Assembly: GCA_036382775.1 (NCBI GenBank)
Contig: DASVHD010000041.1
Location: 57,832 to 121,831 of the forward strand
Source: a bacterium
GTDB lineage: Bacteria > Hydrothermota > Tepidihabitantia > SM23-42 > JAOAFX01
Reading direction: 5' to 3'
DNA: 64,000 nucleotides
The notes under the pieces are model-generated. The model was given only the letters and a program-made list of their open reading frames with translations. It was not told where the DNA came from and did no database searches. The translations under genes were made by a program, and so were the position numbers. Positions 60,120 to 64,000 of the stretch are shown here, piece by piece; the stretch's first letter is position 1, and the number at the start of each line of letters is the position of its first letter.

Positions 60120-61190
60120 ATGACATACAAGATCCTCGTGATCAACCCGGGTGCCGGTTCGACGCGCATCGCGGTTTTCCAGAATGACCAGGCGCAGTTC
60201 GAAGACAATATCCGCCACCGCCCCGAGGATCTCAAATCGTTCTCTAAGATCATTGACCAGCGCCAGTACCGCATGGAAACCGTCCTGACTGCTCTTAGAT
60301 CCCGCGGCATCGATCTGAGTTCACTGAACGCGGTCGTCGGCAGGGGCGGTCCTTTTAAACCGCTGACGAGCGGAACTTACCTGGTAACTGACGCACTCGT
60401 CCGCGATGTTCAGAATGGCAATTACCAAACGGAACACCCGTCCTTGCTGGGCGCCGTGATCGCCAAGGAAATAGCTGATCCGCTCGGCATACCCGCATAT
60501 TTCGTCGATCCGGTTTCGGTGGATGAATTCTGGGAACTCTCAAGGTATTCCGGCTTAAAAGAGATAAAAAGAAAAGCTCTCAGCCACGCGTTGAACGTCC
60601 GCATGGTCGCGAAAAAGGCCGCGCAGGAACTTAATAAACCTTATCCCGAGTGCAATTTTGTGATAATCCACCTGGGAACCGGCATCACGGTCGCCGCCCA
60701 CCTCAAGGGCACACAGATTGATTCGTCGAACGCTAATGAGGACGGACCATTTTCACCCCAGAGAACCGGTGCGCTTCCGACCATACCGCTGGTCGAGATC
60801 TGTTATAGCGGCGAGTATTCGGCCGCCGATCTGAAGAAAAAATTGCTGCGGGAAGGCGGCCTGCTTTCTTACCTCGGCACCGACGATATCAAAGAGATCG
60901 AGAACAGGATCAGCCAGGGTGACCGGGAAGCTGATCTTGCTTACCGGACGATGATCTATCAGATCGCAAAAGAAGCCGGCGCTTACGCGGTCGTGCTTAA
61001 AGGGGAATTGGATGCGATCATCATCACCGGCGGTATCGCCCACTCGAAGGGCTTTGTCGAAGCGCTTAAAGCATGGATCGGTTTTCTATGTCCGAAATTT
61101 TTCGTGTACCCGGGCGAAGGTGAAATGGAATCGCTGGCGCTCGGCGTGCTGCGCGTGCTGCGCGGCGATGAAGAAGCAAAAAGATACTAA
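60120..61190 (+). CDS. buk: Butyrate kinase
   Basis: 356 residues, family length. 'ILVINPGAGSTRIAVF' is the phosphate-1 ASKHA motif. 'GRGGPFKPLTSGTYLV', 'DPVSVDEFWELSRYSGL', 'FVIIHLGTGITVAAH' and 'DAIIITGGIAHSKGFVE' are Buk blocks. It makes ATP and butyrate or a branched acid from acyl phosphate. The matching phosphate butyryltransferase is 40 kb away at 19144-20034. The next gene, trpB2, starts 10 bp later. Confidence 0.9.
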   Translation: MTYKILVINPGAGSTRIAVFQNDQAQFEDNIRHRPEDLKSFSKIIDQRQYRMETVLTALRSRGIDLSSLNAVVGRGGPFKPLTSGTYLVTDALVRDVQNGNYQTEHPSLLGAVIAKEIADPLGIPAYFVDPVSVDEFWELSRYSGLKEIKRKALSHALNVRMVAKKAAQELNKPYPECNFVIIHLGTGITVAAHLKGTQIDSSNANEDGPFSPQRTGALPTIPLVEICYSGEYSAADLKKKLLREGGLLSYLGTDDIKEIENRISQGDREADLAYRTMIYQIAKEAGAYAVVLKGELDAIIITGGIAHSKGFVEALKAWIGFLCPKFFVYPGEGEMESLALGVLRVLRGDEEAKRY

Positions 61191-61200
61191 GGAGGAATAA

Positions 61201-62490
61201 ATGCTCAATATGGTCAATATTAAGTATGACGATCTGCCAACGCAGTGGTACAACATTATACCGGACCTGCCCGTGCCTCTGCCACCGCCCATGGATCCGC
61301 CCGAAGGCCCATCCCGAATAAAAAATCTGCCGAACATGATGATCGGCGAGTGCCTGAACCAGGAATTTTCCCAGGAAAGATGGATCGATATCCCGGGTGG
61401 CGTTATTGATCTGTTCACCAAAGCCGGCAGGCCGCGGCCACTCTTCCGCGCCACGAACCTTGAGAAAAAACTCGGAACCCCGGCGAAGCTTTATTATAAG
61501 AGCGAATTTTTCAGCCCGACCGGCAGCCATAAGGTCAACACGGCCCTGGCTCAGTGCTATTACGCGAAAAAGCAGGGATTTGAGCGGTTGACCACCGAGA
61601 CCGGCGCCGGCCAGTGGGGCACCGCGCTTGCATACGCTGCCGCCGTGACCGGCCTTAAATGTACTGTTTACTGGGTGCGCAGCGTTTATAACTGGAAAAA
61701 GGACCGGCTCAAGCTCATGCAGCTGCTGGGCGCTGAAGTGTACGCCTCTCCCAGCTCCAAAACGGAATTCGGCAGGTCGCTGTACGACAAGAACCCCGAT
61801 CATGTCGGTTCCCTCGGGATCGCGATATCGGAAGGGCTTGAGGATTCGAACAAGGACCCGAAAGCGACCTATGCGCTCGGGTCAGTGCTCAACCACGTGC
61901 TCTTGCACCAGACGGTAATCGGATTGGAAACCAAGAAACAGATGGAGATATTCGGCGAATACCCGGATCTTGTCATATCGTGCCTGGGCGGCGGGTCGAA
62001 TTTCGGCGGATTCGCCATCCCGTTCCTGGGCGACGTCCTGACCAAGGGCAAAAAGACCAAATTCATCGCGGCCCAGAGTAAATCCGCTCCCAATTTAACC
62101 GGCCCTTATGAATACGACTTTGCTGATTACGCCGAAATGACGCCCATGCTCAAGATGTGCACGCTCGGACATAAGACCGACATGATACCGATCAAGGGCG
62201 ACGGCCTCCGATATCATGGCTGCTCGCCGATCCTTAGCCTGCTCCGTCACGAAGGTTACATCGATACGATCGCCTACGACCAGGACGAAAAGCATGTTTT
62301 CGAGAACACCAAGCTGTTCATATCGACGGAAGGGTGGCTGCCGGCGCCCGAATCGGCGTATTCGGTATGCTGCGCGATCGATGAAGCGATCAAATGCCGC
62401 GATAGGGGCGAGAAAAAGGTCATCGCGTTCAACATCAGCGGTCACGGCTTTCTCGACATCCCGGGTTACGCGGCTGTCCTGGGCTTGTAA
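61201..62490 (+). CDS. trpB: Tryptophan synthase beta chain, TrpB2 type
   Basis: 429 residues with AAGGAGG before the ATG. PLP lysine in 'SPTGSHKVNTALAQ'; 'TETGAGQWGTALAYAA' and 'CLGGGSNFGG' bind the cofactor. The extended N-terminus with 'PPPMDPPEGPSR' and the length are TrpB2 features. TrpB2 joins indole and serine into tryptophan without needing TrpA, and no trpA is near. With a tryptophanase-like lyase in the same genome it may salvage indole; this is an inference. Confidence 0.9.
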   Translation: MLNMVNIKYDDLPTQWYNIIPDLPVPLPPPMDPPEGPSRIKNLPNMMIGECLNQEFSQERWIDIPGGVIDLFTKAGRPRPLFRATNLEKKLGTPAKLYYKSEFFSPTGSHKVNTALAQCYYAKKQGFERLTTETGAGQWGTALAYAAAVTGLKCTVYWVRSVYNWKKDRLKLMQLLGAEVYASPSSKTEFGRSLYDKNPDHVGSLGIAISEGLEDSNKDPKATYALGSVLNHVLLHQTVIGLETKKQMEIFGEYPDLVISCLGGGSNFGGFAIPFLGDVLTKGKKTKFIAAQSKSAPNLTGPYEYDFADYAEMTPMLKMCTLGHKTDMIPIKGDGLRYHGCSPILSLLRHEGYIDTIAYDQDEKHVFENTKLFISTEGWLPAPESAYSVCCAIDEAIKCRDRGEKKVIAFNISGHGFLDIPGYAAVLGL

Positions 62491-62519
62491 GATCCTGATT
62501 TTCCATCCGTACAGCCGGA

Positions 62520-62566
62520 GTAGCGCCTTCAGGCGCGTGGCGACGACACGGGCGTGAACGCCCTAC
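62520..62566. repeat. REP pair with GTAG and CTAC ends
   Basis: GTAG at 62520, hairpin GCGCCT-TC-AGGCGC (62523-62536), spacer, hairpin GGGCGT-GA-ACGCCC (62550-62563), then CTAC. The layout equals that of 37497-37569 but with different stem sequences. It ends 12 bases before recO. Confidence 0.65.
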
Positions 62567-62578
62567 TCCAATTACTTC

Positions 62579-63313
62579 ATGGCTGATATCCGAAAAACCG
62601 AAGCGCTTATCCTTACCACCATCCGGTTTAAGGAAACCAGCCTGATAACCAGCACCCTCACCCGGAACGAAGGCAAGATCAAACTGGTGGCCAAAGGCGC
62701 CCGCAGGCCGCGAAGCAAATTCTGTGGCGCACTTGAACCGTTCTGCCTGGACACCGTTATATTTTACAAAAAGGAAGACCGGGACCTGTACACCCTGTCC
62801 GACGCGGTGGTCATCGAACCGTTCGATGGAATAAGAAAATCGGCGAGAAAATCGCACGGCGCGCTCGTTATCTGCGAACTTCTCGATCGGACTCAACCGG
62901 CCGGCGAGGGCGACGAGCGGATATTCGGACTCGCGGTTTATTGTCTCCACGTGCTAAACGATAGCCACGAATCAGATACCCGCGATGTGCTGTACCGTTT
63001 TCTGCTGCAGTCATTGGACCTGTTGGGCGTAAAACCCACGCTGGAGAAGTGCATGCGCTGTCATATACCGATCACGCTGCCTCAAAAATACAATTTCAGC
63101 ATCGCCGCCGGCGGCCTGGTCTGCGACAAGGATTTCGATGACAGCGTTGTGTCCCTTCAGCCGGAGACGGTCAACGCCATGAAAGCGCTGTACCGCGGCA
63201 CGACCGCGATCTTAAGCGACGGTTCGCTCGGTGATATCCAGCATCTTCTGCCCGCTTATTTTTACTACCACCTGGGCGGGCTCCGCCTGAACTCGCTGAA
63301 GTATGCGAAATGA
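62579..63313 (+). CDS. recO: DNA repair protein RecO
   Basis: 244 residues. The N-terminal OB fold has 'TEALILTTIRFKETSLITSTLTRNEGKIKLVAKGARRPRS'. The C-terminal part has a zinc-site-like pair 'CMRCHI' and 'LVCDKD' and a helical bundle. RecO loads RecA on SSB-coated DNA with RecR. No clear ribosome site precedes the ATG; a REP element lies directly upstream. Confidence 0.88.
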   Translation: MADIRKTEALILTTIRFKETSLITSTLTRNEGKIKLVAKGARRPRSKFCGALEPFCLDTVIFYKKEDRDLYTLSDAVVIEPFDGIRKSARKSHGALVICELLDRTQPAGEGDERIFGLAVYCLHVLNDSHESDTRDVLYRFLLQSLDLLGVKPTLEKCMRCHIPITLPQKYNFSIAAGGLVCDKDFDDSVVSLQPETVNAMKALYRGTTAILSDGSLGDIQHLLPAYFYYHLGGLRLNSLKYAK

Positions 63314-63343
63314 GCTGTCTTGAAAACACTCCTATTACAAACA

Positions 63344-63412
63344 TGTAGTCGCACCTTTTAAGGTGCGCATATCTTGAATATTTTTTTTCACAGGCTAAAG
63401 CCTGTGGCTACA
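63344..63412. repeat. REP pair with TGTAG and CTACA ends
   Basis: TGTAG at 63344, hairpin CGCACCTT-TT-AAGGTGCG (63350-63367), spacer, hairpin CACAGGCT-AA-AGCCTGTG (63389-63406), then CTACA. Again the GTAG/CTAC layout with new stem sequences. Confidence 0.65.
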
Positions 63413-63417
63413 TCTTG

Positions 63418-63560
63418 ATCTCCTCCCCCTTGATGGGAAAATCTTCATTCTTTATCTCCTCCCCCTCGAGGGGGGAGGAAAAAGGAGGGGGTGAATGTTG
63501 CCATCAAGGGAGGGGATAATTTGTGTGTGCCCTCCCATCAAAGGAGGGGTGATTTTATGT
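63418..63560. repeat. Nested C-rich/G-rich inverted repeats
   Basis: Copies of CTCCCCCTTGATGGGA and its complement-type CCATCAAGGGAGGGG flank CTCCTCCCCCTCGAGG and GGGGGAGGA, with further CCCTCCCATC and GGAGGGG. It resembles 36495-36586. With the REP pair it fills the 336-bp gap 63314-63649, which has no gene until the promoter at 63601. Confidence 0.5.
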
Positions 63561-63600
63561 GGTCTCCTTGCTCGCTGGAAGTCTTTAACGATCTAATCTA

Positions 63601-63628
63601 TTGACAAACCTCCAAATCGCCTTAAAAT
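63601..63628 (+). promoter_or_regulatory. Promoter of the GH18 gene
   Basis: Perfect TTGACA (63601-63606), 16-bp spacer, TAAAAT (63623-63628). GGAGG follows at 63641. Confidence 0.7.
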
Positions 63629-63649
63629 AATAAAAAGAACGGAGGAACA

Positions 63650-64000
63650 TTGAACTGTCTGGCGTTGGCCGTCATGATGAACGTTTTTATTTATAGTTTT
63701 GAACCGACAGAGCCTCCTGAACATTTCATATCGATCCACAATTTCGAAAATTCTAGATACCGCGCCACTGCCGATTGGACGCCCGTCTCAACAATACGGC
63801 AGGCGACCCGCACGCTGCGGCATGAGATCAAGGGTATGTTGAAAAACTACTATGGCTATATGCCCTACTGGGTTGACACGGCATATTACCAGTACATGGC
63901 GATGAACCTGCTGACCCATATCTGTTATTTTTCGATCGACATCGATCCCTCGACCGGGGATCTCGGCTCCATCCCCAATATCAGCCGGTTCAACAAGGTC
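63650..64000 (+). CDS. GH18-family (chitinase-like) protein, N-terminal part
   Basis: 117 codons to the window edge. The TTG at 63650 follows GGAGG by four bases; an in-frame ATG at 63674 is possible. A short hydrophobic start is followed, after a linker, by 'NYYGYMPYWVD' and 'LLTHICYFSIDIDPSTGDL', the first strands of a GH18 barrel ('xxGYxPYW' and 'THIxYFS'). GH18 enzymes cut chitin or peptidoglycan-like N-acetylglucosamine chains. The catalytic DxxDxDxE motif would lie beyond the edge. Confidence 0.7.
   Translation, partial: MNCLALAVMMNVFIYSFEPTEPPEHFISIHNFENSRYRATADWTPVSTIRQATRTLRHEIKGMLKNYYGYMPYWVDTAYYQYMAMNLLTHICYFSIDIDPSTGDLGSIPNISRFNKV

Noticed and set aside
1..64000. tRNA, rRNA or prophage genes
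   Set aside because: Scanning by eye found no T-loop or anticodon arm pattern, no rRNA-like stretch and no phage structural gene; a tRNA search program was not available.

Overview
The window is bacterial DNA with densely packed operons. It probably comes from an uncultured anaerobic fermenter of the FCB/WOR-3 (Stahlbacteria) type. This rests on a secreted protein with a FlgD-like/type IX-like C-terminal sorting domain, a CBM9-DUF5916 barrel protein, a Minf_1886-family protein, a GH18 start and ferredoxin-dependent 2-oxoacid metabolism. No rRNA, tRNA or phage gene was seen, so the phylum is an inference.

Layout. 1-15812 (minus strand) is a surface-polysaccharide operon: a FemAB-like protein (cut by the window edge), GT2/GT4 transferases, two DegT-type sugar aminotransferases, a sugar N-acyltransferase, a sugar-nucleotide epimerase, a GT-C-like membrane protein, two methyltransferases, a Wzx flippase and an O-antigen polymerase/ligase. 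A receiver-PAS-PAS protein is its first gene. 15813-16409 is non-coding and full of short-period repeats. 16410-22888 (plus) carries hisC, a tryptophanase/tyrosine phenol-lyase, phosphate butyryltransferase and mfd. 23087-36464 (plus) is a 13-kb redox operon: 2-oxoacid:ferredoxin oxidoreductase korDABC, then heterodisulfide-reductase-like genes (hdrA, mvhD, an hdrD/hdrCB fusion, hdrC, hdrB, hdrA-mvhD), interrupted by an S23-type four-helix-bundle gene and a RAYT transposase. 36587-41928 (minus) holds a lipoprotein, a CreD-like protein, a LysE exporter and a DUF5916 protein. 42044-45484 is a cyclase-ATPase-TPR protein. 45558-49524 holds a divergent barrel protein and a secreted thioredoxin-fold protein. 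49663-57255 has ddh, a second korDABC and a two-gene nucleotidyltransferase module. 57222-59397 (minus) has an M23 peptidase and an FGE-like lipoprotein. 59535-63313 has YHS, Minf_1886, butyrate kinase, trpB2 and recO. The start of a GH18 protein runs off the right edge.

How the genes fit together. Amino acids can be deaminated or transaminated to 2-oxoacids, oxidised by the Kor enzymes to acyl-CoA plus reduced ferredoxin, and the acyl-CoA used for ATP by Ptb and Buk. The Hdr-like complex next to kor would handle the electrons, probably by flavin-based electron bifurcation or confurcation; no hydrogenase or formate dehydrogenase is present.

Main discoveries. (i) Three genes contain an in-frame UGA that is probably selenocysteine, each with a bacterial SECIS-like hairpin: both hdrA genes, and a secreted thioredoxin-fold (Omp28-like) protein with a U-x-x-C motif at 47179-49524 that standard gene calling would truncate. 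(ii) Intergenic arrays of exact 8-bp (sometimes 9-bp) period, often built as inverted halves, use a different word at each locus. One set flanks an S23-like gene that sits where HdrA and MvhD are fused in the paralogue. (iii) A RAYT gene lies among REP hairpins bearing the GTAG/CTAC foot, including an in-frame 87-bp duplication. (iv) Promoters are TTGAC-N16-TATAAT, and several lie so close to the start codon that the mRNA would be leaderless.
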